NCBI GenBank assembly: GCA_023145975.1 | Contig: JAGLCZ010000232.1 | Location: 1 to 29,679, forward strand | Direction of reading: 5' to 3' | Length of the DNA stretch: 29,679 bases | Source: Candidatus Hydrogenedentota bacterium | Lineage (GTDB): Bacteria; Hydrogenedentota; Hydrogenedentia; Hydrogenedentales; CAITNO01 | In this document: in pieces, positions 1 through 7,554 of the stretch | Layout: the number at the start of each line of letters is the position of its first letter | How positions within the stretch are numbered: position 1 is the stretch's first letter | Position numbers and translations under genes: made by a program | Notes under the pieces: generated by a model | The model's database searches: none | What the model was told of the DNA's origin: nothing | What the model saw: the letters and a program-made list of their open reading frames with translations, nothing else

Positions 1-137
1 TAACCTGCTGGAGTGAAAACGGTTGATATCATGCGGTATAACGCTTCGATAACATTGATTACCTGCAGGATAACATCGAGCACGGTCAATATATCCTGCG
101 CCGGTGCCGGAATTCGTTTGATTGTTTGTCTTGGCAT
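1..137 (-). CDS. Small hypothetical protein, partial at window edge
   Basis: An open frame starts at ATG 137-135 and stays open for 45 codons to the window edge, where the last two bases (TA) could begin a stop or a Tyr codon. An AAGGA-like ribosome binding site lies about 10 bases upstream of the ATG. An extended -10 promoter (TGCTATAAT, positions 198-206) sits about 60 bases further upstream on the same strand. The product begins with a basic, proline-containing tail (MPRQTIKRIPAPAQ) and continues as an amphipathic hydrophobic segment of about 25 residues (DILTVLDVILQVINVIEALY). I recognise no family. It lies downstream of, and on the same strand as, the isochorismatase-like gene, but its own promoter suggests separate expression. 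It resembles in style, not convincingly in sequence, the 37-residue ORF at 25972. It could be a small membrane-associated peptide, or chance. Confidence 0.5.
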   Translation of the reverse strand, partial: MPRQTIKRIPAPAQDILTVLDVILQVINVIEALYRMISTVFTPAG

Positions 138-197
138 GTTGCTTTTTCCTTACTTGTAACAAATATCCTGAGTTACTATCCCAAAGTCATTATATGG

Positions 198-206
198 ATT
201 ATAGCA
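198..206 (-). promoter_or_regulatory. Extended -10 promoter for the small ORF at 137
   Basis: Read on the minus strand the bases are TGC followed by a perfect TATAAT. The hexamer 17 bases upstream (TCCTCT) is a poor -35, which is common for extended -10 promoters. A second TATAAT lies just downstream on the same strand at 189-194. The predicted transcript would start near 190 and have a leader of about 55 bases before the ATG at 137. The same TGCTATAAT string is found in front of the Hsp70-like gene (9657-9665). Confidence 0.45.
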
Positions 207-246
207 CAAGTTAGTTTGAAAGAGGAATTCAATACTAGTTTTCCTA

Positions 247-792
247 TCACGCTTTAATCAAGGGCAAAAGTTTTTTGAATTCAGGAGTGCCGGCTTGGCG
301 TAATAGCTCAAATATGGCCATCTCTACTGTTACACATATTGCTCCGGCTTGTTGCATGCGTGCCATTCCTGCTTTATATTCTTCTTTCCTGCTGGAAACG
401 ATTGCATCCTGCAGCAGGTATACTTCATAGCCGTCGTCAAGTGCATCAAGTGTCGTTTGCAGTATACAAATATGTGCTTCCATTCCTGTTATCAGTATTT
501 GCTTTCTTCCCGTTTCAGCAAGTACAGCCTTAAAAGTATCATTAGCAAGGCAGCCGAATTCAATTTTCGGCATTCTTATTGTATCACCAAGAAGTTCTTT
601 AATGCCTGTATTTGTTGCTCCAAACCGTTCTGGATATTGTTCTGTAACGAGGGTTGGGATTTTAAGAGTCTGGGCTGCTTTGATTATTCGGGTGGCTTGC
701 CGAAGATATTTTTCTACAACTTTATCTGATTTGGGCATGAAAATATCTTGAATATCCAATACAATTAGGATTGCCTGATCCTGTAGAAGCAT
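247..792 (-). CDS. Isochorismatase-like cysteine hydrolase
   Basis: The 181-residue protein is a single-domain member of the isochorismatase-like (cysteine hydrolase) superfamily, of the ISOC1/2 and YcaC-like type. The expected catalytic triad is visible: Asp13 in VLDIQ, Lys76 in MPKIEF and Cys109 in GMEAHICIL. The spacing and the motifs TEQYPERFG and QDAIVSSR fit the ISOC-type branch, whose physiological substrate is generally unknown. It is therefore unlikely to be a true siderophore-pathway isochorismatase, and nothing around it belongs to that pathway. The start has an AGAAGGG ribosome binding site. Only 26 bases separate it from the stop of the upstream recombinase-domain gene (819-1295), so the two are probably cotranscribed from the promoter at 1433-1461. 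There is no signal peptide, so it should be cytoplasmic. Family is certain; substrate cannot be assigned. Confidence 0.93.
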   Translation of the reverse strand: MLLQDQAILIVLDIQDIFMPKSDKVVEKYLRQATRIIKAAQTLKIPTLVTEQYPERFGATNTGIKELLGDTIRMPKIEFGCLANDTFKAVLAETGRKQILITGMEAHICILQTTLDALDDGYEVYLLQDAIVSSRKEEYKAGMARMQQAGAICVTVEMAIFELLRQAGTPEFKKLLPLIKA

Positions 793-818
793 AGAAATCC
801 CTTCTGGCTTAATTAGTG

Positions 819-1295
819 TTATCCCTTGCGGGGATGGCGACTGTTTTCTTCACGAATGGCGCTTGCTTTGTAGAACAGTGCTGGCTCAATGATGGGACTA
901 TGCAGCCCGTCTGTTTCCATGTCACCATAGGTAACGCGTCCACGGTAGGTACGGTTGGAGAGAATAATAGCAATTGCTTGGCGTGACCAGTTGTTTTTCT
1001 TGCGTGTAAATATTTTTTCGTTGTGTAGAAATGCAACAACTTTTCCTGTGCTTGCTGTGCGCACATATTCCCGAAAAATCATGCGAACCACTTCTGCTTC
1101 CCGGTCATCAATGAGTAAGGGCTTGTTTTCGTCGGTGTTACGTTTATAACCGTAAGGGGCTGGACCTGTTCCATAGTGCCCCTGCTGAACAGCAGTCAAC
1201 TGTCCACGCTTAACTTTATAGCCATGCGTGGTATGAGTTGTCTGTTTTTGAGGCCTATTTTTTTCGACCTTACTATTTTCAGCCCGATGTTCCAT
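819..1295 (-). CDS. Stand-alone serine-recombinase 'Recombinase' domain protein (no catalytic domain)
   Basis: Residues about 25-150 of this 158-residue protein match the central 'Recombinase' domain of large serine recombinases. The landmarks are GPAPYGYKR (44-52), LIDDREAEVVRMIF (61-74), the helix with KVVAFL and TRKK, WSRQAIAIILSNRTYRG (103-119) and the HSPIIEPALF signature (132-141). The N-terminal resolvase domain with its catalytic serine is absent, as are the zinc ribbon and coiled coil of full-length enzymes. The basic N-terminal 25 residues are low complexity. The protein therefore cannot cut DNA alone but could bind it. It has a strong promoter 130 bases upstream and the downstream hydrolase is probably in the same operon, which argues against a decayed fragment. 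The ATG at 1295 has no good ribosome binding site. Alternatives are a remnant of an integrated element or a DNA-binding regulator. Confidence 0.85.
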   Translation of the reverse strand: MEHRAENSKVEKNRPQKQTTHTTHGYKVKRGQLTAVQQGHYGTGPAPYGYKRNTDENKPLLIDDREAEVVRMIFREYVRTASTGKVVAFLHNEKIFTRKKNNWSRQAIAIILSNRTYRGRVTYGDMETDGLHSPIIEPALFYKASAIREENSRHPRKG

Positions 1296-1432
1296 TTTTT
1301 ATAGCTTTGTAATGTGTTCTACCTGTTTGCACATCAAACGCTGACTATTCATAAACCAATTCAGAAAGAGTATTTGTTTATGAAAGACAGCCATAATCAA
1401 TTACGTGGAAACTACCCAAGTCCACACTGATT

Positions 1433-1461
1433 ATTCTACGCTGTTTTAGATCAAATGTCAA
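1433..1461 (-). promoter_or_regulatory. Near-consensus sigma70-type promoter for the recombinase-domain operon
   Basis: On the minus strand TTGACA (1456-1461) is followed after exactly 17 bases by TAGAAT (1433-1438). This is the closest match to the housekeeping consensus that I found in the window. The predicted start near 1427 gives an unusually long leader of about 130 bases before the ATG at 1295. Confidence 0.75.
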
Positions 1462-1562
1462 GAGTTTATTGCAGGCAAGCTGAAATAGCGGTAAAAAACG
1501 ATATTATTTGCTATAAATAGCTTCCTGAACACCTATTCAGAGTGTTTCATAACATACTATGC

Positions 1563-1571
1563 TGATATAAT
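1563..1571 (+). promoter_or_regulatory. Extended -10 promoter for the oxidoreductase gene
   Basis: TGA followed by TATAAT (1566-1571) is an extended -10 element. The hexamer 17 bases upstream (TGTTTC) is a weak -35. The predicted transcript starts near 1578 and reaches the ATG at 1626 after about 48 bases. Confidence 0.5.
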
Positions 1572-1625
1572 GACTTTGTTTGTAGTGGAATAGTTTCAAA
1601 ATGGTCAGGAGTACCTGAGATAATT

Positions 1626-2891
1626 ATGGACAAGATACTGAAAATTGCACTGGTAGGAGCAGGTATGTTTGGGGGGGATGTGCATTTGCGTTCCTATTGT
1701 CAGTTCGAACAAAGCGGTTTGTTACCTTGGCTCGGGCGGTTGGGACTTGATCCAATGGCGCGTAAATTAGGGGATATTGCCATAGAATTCGTGGCATTGG
1801 GGACACGTACAGAGGAAACGGGTATCCGTCGGAAAGAAGAATTCCGGAAGTGTGGAATGGATTTTCGTACTTATTATGGGGAAACACCCTGGGTGGATAT
1901 TCTTCGGGATTTTCCGGATTTGGATATTTTGGCAGTAGCAACTCCTGACCACTTGCATACACAGCCCATCCTGGCAGCATTAGAAGCGGGTGTACATGTA
2001 ATTACCGAAAAGCCGCTGGCTTTGGATGCTAATGAGGCGGATGCGGTATTGGCGGCTTCCAGAAAGGCGGAGCGCTTTGTCGGTGTGGATATGCATAAGC
2101 GTTACGATCCGGATCATTTGCGTATTCGGGATGAAATTGCCCAGCGTATCGGGGAACCTCTGTACGGGATTGCATTACTTGAAGAGCCGTTAGAGGTTTC
2201 AACACAGGTTTTTAGAAGTTGGGCAGAAAAAAGCGATCCATTCAGTTATGTCGGGTGTCATTGGACAGATTTATTCATTGCAAATTTTAAAGTTAAACCT
2301 GTATCGCTTCATGCAGTGGGACAGAAGAAAAAATTGATTGAGGAATATGGCATCGATGCTTTTGATGCTGTTCAGGTTAAGGTGCAGTTTGATAACGGCA
2401 TGAGTATCGATTTTCATAACAATTGGATATTACCTGATTCTTTTGAGGGACCTGTAAACCAGGAAAGTCGTTTGTTTGGTGTTAATGGTGTGGTAGAATC
2501 TGATACGCAGTATCGTGGTTTACGTTTTGTAACAGGTGATGCAGGGATGCGTACAGCCAATGTTCATATGACTCGGGATATTCGACGTGAAGATGGTTCA
2601 TTGGCATATTGTGGGTATGGGGTGGACAGCATAGTCGTTTGCGTGGAAAAAATAGCGGAAATGAAATTTTTGGCGAAGAAACTTGATGATATTGCAGGTA
2701 CCTATCCTGATGTTCCGGAGGCTCGTCTTTCCGTGTTGATCGTTCATGCTGCCAGAGAAGTGGTAAAGCGGAATCATGCTTACATAGAACAGGGAAAAGG
2801 TGCACCGGTGACAGCATTATTTAACAATGACGGTATTACTGTTTTTGATCCTTATGCAGGAAAGAGTATTATCTATTCTACACCAGTTTGA
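1626..2891 (+). CDS. Gfo/Idh/MocA family NAD(P)-dependent oxidoreductase
   Basis: The 421-residue protein has an N-terminal Rossmann fold opening with IALVGAGMFGG (7-17), the ATPDHLH segment (105-111) and the family signature EKPLAL (128-133), whose Lys129 is the usual catalytic lysine. The C-terminal alpha/beta domain carries YVGCHWTDLF (208-217), where His212 and Asp215 take the place of the usual Asp/His pair. These enzymes oxidise or reduce sugars, inositols or related polyols with a nicotinamide cofactor, but the substrate cannot be read from sequence. It is longer than the typical 330-380 residues, partly through an insert after the first beta strand (residues 20-55). There is no signal peptide, so it is probably cytoplasmic. 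The start has an AGGAG about 13 bases upstream, a long spacing. The gene stands alone behind its own promoter. Confidence 0.93.
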   Translation: MDKILKIALVGAGMFGGDVHLRSYCQFEQSGLLPWLGRLGLDPMARKLGDIAIEFVALGTRTEETGIRRKEEFRKCGMDFRTYYGETPWVDILRDFPDLDILAVATPDHLHTQPILAALEAGVHVITEKPLALDANEADAVLAASRKAERFVGVDMHKRYDPDHLRIRDEIAQRIGEPLYGIALLEEPLEVSTQVFRSWAEKSDPFSYVGCHWTDLFIANFKVKPVSLHAVGQKKKLIEEYGIDAFDAVQVKVQFDNGMSIDFHNNWILPDSFEGPVNQESRLFGVNGVVESDTQYRGLRFVTGDAGMRTANVHMTRDIRREDGSLAYCGYGVDSIVVCVEKIAEMKFLAKKLDDIAGTYPDVPEARLSVLIVHAAREVVKRNHAYIEQGKGAPVTALFNNDGITVFDPYAGKSIIYSTPV

Positions 2892-2953
2892 ATGTCATCG
2901 TATGTGGATAGATTATTCGTTTCTTGTGCATAGGGTACCACAGGAAATATAGA

Positions 2954-2962
2954 TGGTATTAT
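2954..2962 (+). promoter_or_regulatory. Possible extended -10 promoter for the ABC operon
   Basis: TGG followed by TATTAT (2957-2962) has the extended -10 form seen at other promoters in this window. An alternative is TTGTGC-N18-TATAGA (2924-2953). Either would start transcription 40-50 bases before the ATG at 3011. Confidence 0.35.
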
Positions 2963-3010
2963 GAAGGGACGAGTAGACTAAAGTTAAACAGCCTGATGGA
3001 TAGGAGTATT

Positions 3011-3958
3011 ATGGTTGCAATCGTTACACATAGTTTGTCCAAGACTTTTAAGTCGTTGGGCAAAGCGTCGGTACACTCGGTAACCGATTTGAATTTAAAT
3101 ATTGAGGAGAACGAGGTATTTGGTTTTTTGGGGCGTAATGGCGCCGGGAAAACCACTGCAATAAAATTATTGGCTGGATTGCTCAAGCCAACCAAGGGAA
3201 GTGCCGCTCTTTTTGGAGTTGATACGCGCTTAGCTCATGCCCGCAGCATGATGGGGTATTTGCCGGAGCATCCCTATTTTTATGAATACTTGACACCTCG
3301 GGAGACTATCGCTTTTTATGGTCGTTTGCGGGGGTTGAATAGCAAAGAACGGAAGAGTGAGTGGGAAAGAATAAGTGAGCTGCTTGATTTGCGCGATATT
3401 GCTGATAGGCGAATACGTGGTTTCTCCAAAGGGATGAGACAGCGTGTTGGCTTTGCAGTTGCACTTGTAGGTGATCCCCCGCTTCTGATCCTTGACGAAC
3501 CCATGAGCGGCCTGGATCCTTTGGGACGACGCATGATTAGAGAACTTATTCTGCAATTACGAGATCGGGGAAAGACTATTTTTTTTAGTAGTCATGTACT
3601 CAGCGATGTAGAGGAGATTTGTGTACGTGTGGGCATTCTTGTTTCTGGTCGACTTGCGGCTTGTGATCGTATAGATAAGTTGGTGGGAAATACGGCTAAG
3701 TCCGTCGAAATATGTGCAACAGGACTGGATGATCTTTTCTGCAGGAAGCAGAGCAACTTTATTTTGGAATATGAGGAACGCAAGGAAGGGGGGTATCGAT
3801 TGGTGGTCAGGGATACGGAACTGGCGAATATACTTGCCATGGAAATAAATCAGCAAGGTGGTACACTGCTGTCTATGCATCCGGTACAGGAAACGCTTGA
3901 AGACTTTTTTGCGCGTATTCAGGATAGTGCTTCTGATATCGCACTTGCGGAGGGATAA
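3011..3958 (+). CDS. ABC transporter ATP-binding protein (ABC-2 exporter type)
   Basis: The protein is 315 residues from the chosen ATG, which has TAGGAG six bases upstream; the frame is open further upstream but without family sequence. It contains a complete nucleotide-binding domain: Walker A GRNGAGKTT (41-49), the Q-loop region GYLPEHPYF (82-90) in which Glu replaces Gln as is common in this branch, the ABC signature FSKGMRQRVG (138-147), Walker B LLILDE with Glu163, and the switch His195 in SSHVLSD. The last 90 residues form a C-terminal extension typical of NatA/CcmA-like exporters. It should energise the permease encoded just downstream (start 3963). The gene opens a three-gene operon whose cargo is unknown. 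Confidence 0.95.
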   Translation: MVAIVTHSLSKTFKSLGKASVHSVTDLNLNIEENEVFGFLGRNGAGKTTAIKLLAGLLKPTKGSAALFGVDTRLAHARSMMGYLPEHPYFYEYLTPRETIAFYGRLRGLNSKERKSEWERISELLDLRDIADRRIRGFSKGMRQRVGFAVALVGDPPLLILDEPMSGLDPLGRRMIRELILQLRDRGKTIFFSSHVLSDVEEICVRVGILVSGRLAACDRIDKLVGNTAKSVEICATGLDDLFCRKQSNFILEYEERKEGGYRLVVRDTELANILAMEINQQGGTLLSMHPVQETLEDFFARIQDSASDIALAEG

Positions 3959-3962
3959 TAGT

Positions 3963-4727
3963 ATGAATCGTATTTTTGCAGTGGCGGACAATACATTTCG
4001 CGAGTCTATACGAGACAAAGTTCTTTATGTACTGCTGTTTTTTGCGGCAGCAACGATTCTCGGCTCAAAGGTATTGGGATGGATTAGTATTGGACAGGAT
4101 ATTAAAATTATCAAGGACATTTGTTTGGCATCCATGTCCCTGTTTGGTGTGCTGATTTCAATTTTTATTGGTACGAGTCTAGTTTATAAAGAAATTGATA
4201 AAAAAACGTTGTATACCATTTTGGCACAGCCGTTGCATCGTTATGAATTTGTACTGGGAAAATACCTCGGCTTGCTATTGGTTTTGGCACTGTCATTACT
4301 CATAATGACGGGCGTTTCTACTGTCTATCTGGTGATGATGGGTGGTGTCACAGGGGTAATCTGGTTTCAGGCGATTTTTCTCATTTATTTAAAATTGGTT
4401 TTGATAACCGCATTTGCAATTTTTATGTCCGCATTGGTATCTCCGATTATGGGTGCCGTTATTGTTTTTTTTCTGTATGTACTGGGGCATGCTACAGAAG
4501 TGCTGAGGAATTTGCCACCGCAATTTGAAGGAACAGCGTCTGAGAAGATTCTTGAGATCGTGTACTTTGTGGTTCCCAACTTAAATACCTTTAATTTACA
4601 ATCTGAAGCGGCTAACAACGTTCCAGTGGCAAGTTCATTCGTGATCTTTGCTTTGCTTTATGGGCTGGCATGGACTGCTATGCTGCTTATTTTAGCATGT
4701 CTGACTTTTGAAGGAAGGGATGTATGA
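3963..4727 (+). CDS. ABC-2 type permease
   Basis: This is a 254-residue integral membrane protein with about six hydrophobic segments (roughly 18-38, 50-73, 100-122, 130-150, 152-175 and 225-248). The cytoplasmic loop with DKKTLYTILAQPL and LGKYLG is typical of ABC-2 family permeases. The ATG at 3963 follows a GGAGGG that lies inside the end of the ATPase gene, so the two are translationally linked; the longer upstream frame is not supported. Its stop codon overlaps the ATG of the next gene (ATGA at 4724-4727). As a half-transporter it would dimerise and export a substrate from the cytoplasm with the ATPase. The substrate is not known. Confidence 0.9.
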   Translation: MNRIFAVADNTFRESIRDKVLYVLLFFAAATILGSKVLGWISIGQDIKIIKDICLASMSLFGVLISIFIGTSLVYKEIDKKTLYTILAQPLHRYEFVLGKYLGLLLVLALSLLIMTGVSTVYLVMMGGVTGVIWFQAIFLIYLKLVLITAFAIFMSALVSPIMGAVIVFFLYVLGHATEVLRNLPPQFEGTASEKILEIVYFVVPNLNTFNLQSEAANNVPVASSFVIFALLYGLAWTAMLLILACLTFEGRDV

Positions 4728-5755
4728 GCGGTCGCGGAAGAAAAATAATTCTGGCGCTTATAGCAGTTATGCTGTGTTATGCAGTGGCAGTAACTGCCCT
4801 TATGGGCGTGGATAATACACGTGTTACTGAGGGTATGGATGAGGTGTTGTATCTTCCTAACGAGGAATTGCTTTCCTATTTTACTGCGGGACTGAATGCG
4901 GTCGTTGCAGATTTTATTTGGCTTAACTGTATTCAATATACGGCACTTGAGAATCGTGGCAAGCGAAATTTTACCTGGTTGGAACGCATGGTGGTTACAG
5001 CGACTCGTTTGGATCCTTATTTTGTTGATGTTTATCGTTTTGGTGCTATTTTCCTTTCCGCTTTGCGTGCTGATCCGGATGCCAGTTTGCGTTTGGCGCA
5101 CGAGGGTATGAAGAGCAATCCTCAGGATTGGAAAATACCTTATGAAGCGGCTATGAATTATTTGCTTAATAAACGCGAAGAGCCGCGATCGCGTTATTTT
5201 GCAGGGCAATACTTGAACATAAGCGCTGCTACCGGGTGTGCCATTAGTGGTGTGGTAAACCTTGCGGCGAAGCTGCAGGATGAGTTTGATCTTACTGAAA
5301 TCGAAAAAGATATGTGGTATGAGATGCTTGATAGTGAGGACAAGTTCATTAGCGAACTGGCACAGAGAAAACTGATCGAAATCGAGTTGCGTAATGCCTG
5401 CGGTATACTGAATGAACGGTTGGAAATGTTTAGCAAAAAAACGGGACGTCCACCACGTTCTCTGGATGAGATGGTAGAAGCAGGATTTATTTCTTCAAAG
5501 CCCGAAGGTCTGTTGGGCGGTTATTTCTTTATTGGCGAAGATAACAAGGTCTATAATAGCATCCTGTTGGAAGATCGGGTACTCCGTTCCAAAAATGTGT
5601 TGATTACCAACGTCGGTTTTTATCAGGAAAAATATGACGCTTGGCCTGAATCGCTGGAGAAGATAGTGGAGGTCGGGTTACTCGAAGAGATTCCTGTGCA
5701 TCCCTGGCCGGGACGAGAATGGAAATACAATTCCCAATTCGGCGAAATCGAATGA
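4724..5755 (+). CDS. Membrane-anchored helical-repeat protein with duplicated C-terminal module
   Basis: The 343-residue protein starts with an uncleaved-looking hydrophobic anchor (8-27). Residues 48-160 form a TPR-like helical region with the recognisable stretches AVVADFIWLNCIQYT (59-73), RLDPYFVDVYRFGAIFL (95-111) and GMKSNPQDWKIPYEAAMNYL (128-147). Similar sequences occur beside ABC transporters and pilin genes in several diderm phyla; this is from memory, with no search made. Two short similar modules follow: PPRSLDEMVEAGFI (243-256) leading to GYFFIGEDNKVYN, and WPESLEKIVEVGLLEEIP (307-324) leading to REWKYNSQFG. They look like the C-terminal lobe of type II secretion pseudopilins and competence pilins. 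The start overlaps the permease stop, so it is surely part of that exporter. Function is unassigned; it is probably a periplasm-facing accessory subunit. Confidence 0.85.
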   Translation: MSGRGRKIILALIAVMLCYAVAVTALMGVDNTRVTEGMDEVLYLPNEELLSYFTAGLNAVVADFIWLNCIQYTALENRGKRNFTWLERMVVTATRLDPYFVDVYRFGAIFLSALRADPDASLRLAHEGMKSNPQDWKIPYEAAMNYLLNKREEPRSRYFAGQYLNISAATGCAISGVVNLAAKLQDEFDLTEIEKDMWYEMLDSEDKFISELAQRKLIEIELRNACGILNERLEMFSKKTGRPPRSLDEMVEAGFISSKPEGLLGGYFFIGEDNKVYNSILLEDRVLRSKNVLITNVGFYQEKYDAWPESLEKIVEVGLLEEIPVHPWPGREWKYNSQFGEIE

Positions 5756-5785
5756 CGGCAGTATGCTGTAAACCTTGGTTATTTC

Positions 5786-7468
5786 ATGTTAGATCGCGAT
5801 AACAAACCTGCCATAGTGCAGTCTGATAGGTCCATTTTGCTGGAGACGGACGGTCCGAATTTTGAAGAGGCCCGTGATTGTTTGGCTGCGTTTGCAGAAC
5901 TCATCAAATCTCCGGAGCATATCCATACCTATCGTGTTAGCTCCATTTCTCTATGGAATGCCGCAGCGGCAGGAATGACTTCCCACGAGATTGTTGATAG
6001 CTTAGAACGGTTTAGTCGTTATGAAATTCCCCAGAATATCATTGTTGATATTCATGATCAGGTGGCTCGCTATGGTCGACTAAAACTCTACCGTACCGAG
6101 GAGGGCGGTTTGGCACTTCATTCAGAAGAGCCTATGTTGATTGCAGAATTACTTAGTCATCGATTGCTCCGGAATTATACTTGTGGCATTGCCGCAGGTA
6201 ATCGAATTTTGGTTAAGCCGGAAGATCGTGGTAATGTAAAATGCGCACTGATTAAACTGGGTTTCCCCGTGGAAGACTTGGCAGGGTACGCTGATGGGGC
6301 TCCTCTTGAAATTGCATTGCGACCTGCCACCGTGAATGGAAATGAATTCGGATTGCGAAAATACCAACGTGAATCGGTAGACGCATTTTATATGAACGGT
6401 TCTAATCGGGGGGGGAGCGGGGTGGTGGTCTTACCTTGTGGTGCAGGTAAAACAGTTGTTGCTATTGGAACTATTGTGGCAGTTAAGTCGCATACTCTTA
6501 TTCTTGCAACAAATACAGTTGCCTTACGCCAATGGAAAAATGAGCTTCTGGATAAGACGACTCTGCGCGAAGAAGATATTGGGGAATATAGTGGTGCTGA
6601 AAAAGTGATTAGACCCATTACTATTGCAACCTATCAAGTGCTAACCTATCGTAAAACAAAGGACAGCGAATTCATCCATTTTGACATCTTTAACCAGGGG
6701 CAATGGGGGCTTATCGTGTATGATGAAGTTCATCTGTTACCTGCGCCGGTGTTTCGTGCAACATCGGGCATACAGGCAAAACGCCGTTTGGGTTTGACTG
6801 CCACGCTGATCAGGGAGGACGGTCGTGAAGAGGATGTTTTTAGTCTTATAGGACCTAAAAAATATGATGTACCCTGGAAAGTTCTTGAAAAACAAGGGTG
6901 GATAGCACAGGCCGTTTGCACTGAAATTCGTGCCCCTCTTCCTGCTGGTCAGCGTATTGAGTATGCAGTTGCTCCAAAGCGGCAGAAATACAGAATTGCA
7001 TCAACGAATCCTGTTAAGGTATCTATTTGTGAATCTTTGGTGGAGCGGCATCGCGCAGATAATATACTTATTATCGGGCAGTATATCGATCAGCTGCAGG
7101 TATTGGCAAAGCATTTCGATGTGCCCATTATTACAGGCAAGACACCTCTGAAGCAGCGCGAAGAACTTTATGCTGCATTTCGCAGGGGCGAGATAAAATT
7201 GATGATTGTTTCCAAGGTAGCCAATTTTGCCATAGATTTGCCTGATGCTAACGTGGCGATACAGGTAAGCGGAACCTTTGGGTCGCGGCAGGAAGAAGCA
7301 CAGCGTTTGGGGCGTATTCTCCGACCGAAGTCTACCCCCGGCGCAATTGCCAACTTCTATTCCGTAGTATCAAAAGATACTTGTGATCAAGAGTTCAGTC
7401 TAAAAAGGCAGCTTTTTCTCACAGAACAGGGCTATCGCTATGAAATTATAAATGCGGATGCCTTGTGA
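5786..7468 (+). CDS. xpb: Bacterial XPB-type DNA repair helicase
   Basis: The 560-residue protein is a superfamily 2 helicase of the XPB/Rad25 type. Residues 10-180 form the N-terminal domain (opening with the conserved PAIVQSDRSILLE), followed by QRESVD, Walker A PCGAGKT (217-223), the DEVH box (313-316), LGLTATLIREDG (335-346) with the XPB-specific RED motif at 343-345, and helicase motif VI QRLGRILRPK (506-515). Length matches mycobacterial XPB (about 550). It should unwind DNA 3' to 5' in the cytoplasm, presumably in repair. No Bax1-like nuclease partner, which pairs with XPB in archaea, is present here. The start has no clear ribosome binding site, but family similarity begins within a few residues of this ATG. 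It follows the ABC operon after 30 bases and may be cotranscribed. Confidence 0.95.
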   Translation: MLDRDNKPAIVQSDRSILLETDGPNFEEARDCLAAFAELIKSPEHIHTYRVSSISLWNAAAAGMTSHEIVDSLERFSRYEIPQNIIVDIHDQVARYGRLKLYRTEEGGLALHSEEPMLIAELLSHRLLRNYTCGIAAGNRILVKPEDRGNVKCALIKLGFPVEDLAGYADGAPLEIALRPATVNGNEFGLRKYQRESVDAFYMNGSNRGGSGVVVLPCGAGKTVVAIGTIVAVKSHTLILATNTVALRQWKNELLDKTTLREEDIGEYSGAEKVIRPITIATYQVLTYRKTKDSEFIHFDIFNQGQWGLIVYDEVHLLPAPVFRATSGIQAKRRLGLTATLIREDGREEDVFSLIGPKKYDVPWKVLEKQGWIAQAVCTEIRAPLPAGQRIEYAVAPKRQKYRIASTNPVKVSICESLVERHRADNILIIGQYIDQLQVLAKHFDVPIITGKTPLKQREELYAAFRRGEIKLMIVSKVANFAIDLPDANVAIQVSGTFGSRQEEAQRLGRILRPKSTPGAIANFYSVVSKDTCDQEFSLKRQLFLTEQGYRYEIINADAL

Positions 7469-7554
7469 TTCAAAAATGTATATTTATTGAAGGTGAAAGT
7501 TTTTATTTGTTATGAATGACTACGCCTGGTGTCATGCGGAAAAAGGAGAATAGT

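Larger units (their letters stand above)
1296..1625. other. Divergent intergenic region
   Basis: This 330-base stretch separates the leftward recombinase-domain operon from the rightward oxidoreductase. It holds the minus-strand promoter at 1433-1461, the plus-strand extended -10 at 1563-1571, and a 12-base inverted repeat GCTAT-AA-ATAGC at 1510-1521. The minus-strand leader (about 1427 to 1296) contains a 31-codon frame from ATG 1394 to a stop at 1299-1301, three bases before the recombinase-domain ATG. That frame has no ribosome binding site, so I do not call it a gene. Confidence 0.6.

Noticed and set aside
1299..1394. 31-codon leader frame ending three bases before the recombinase-domain ATG
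   Set aside because: No ribosome binding site and no recognisable protein character, though a coupled leader peptide cannot be excluded.
189..1578. The string TATAATGACTTTG occurs on the minus strand near 182-194 and on the plus strand at 1566-1578
   Set aside because: A 13-base match is expected several times by chance in a 30 kb window, so it is not treated as a shared regulatory element.
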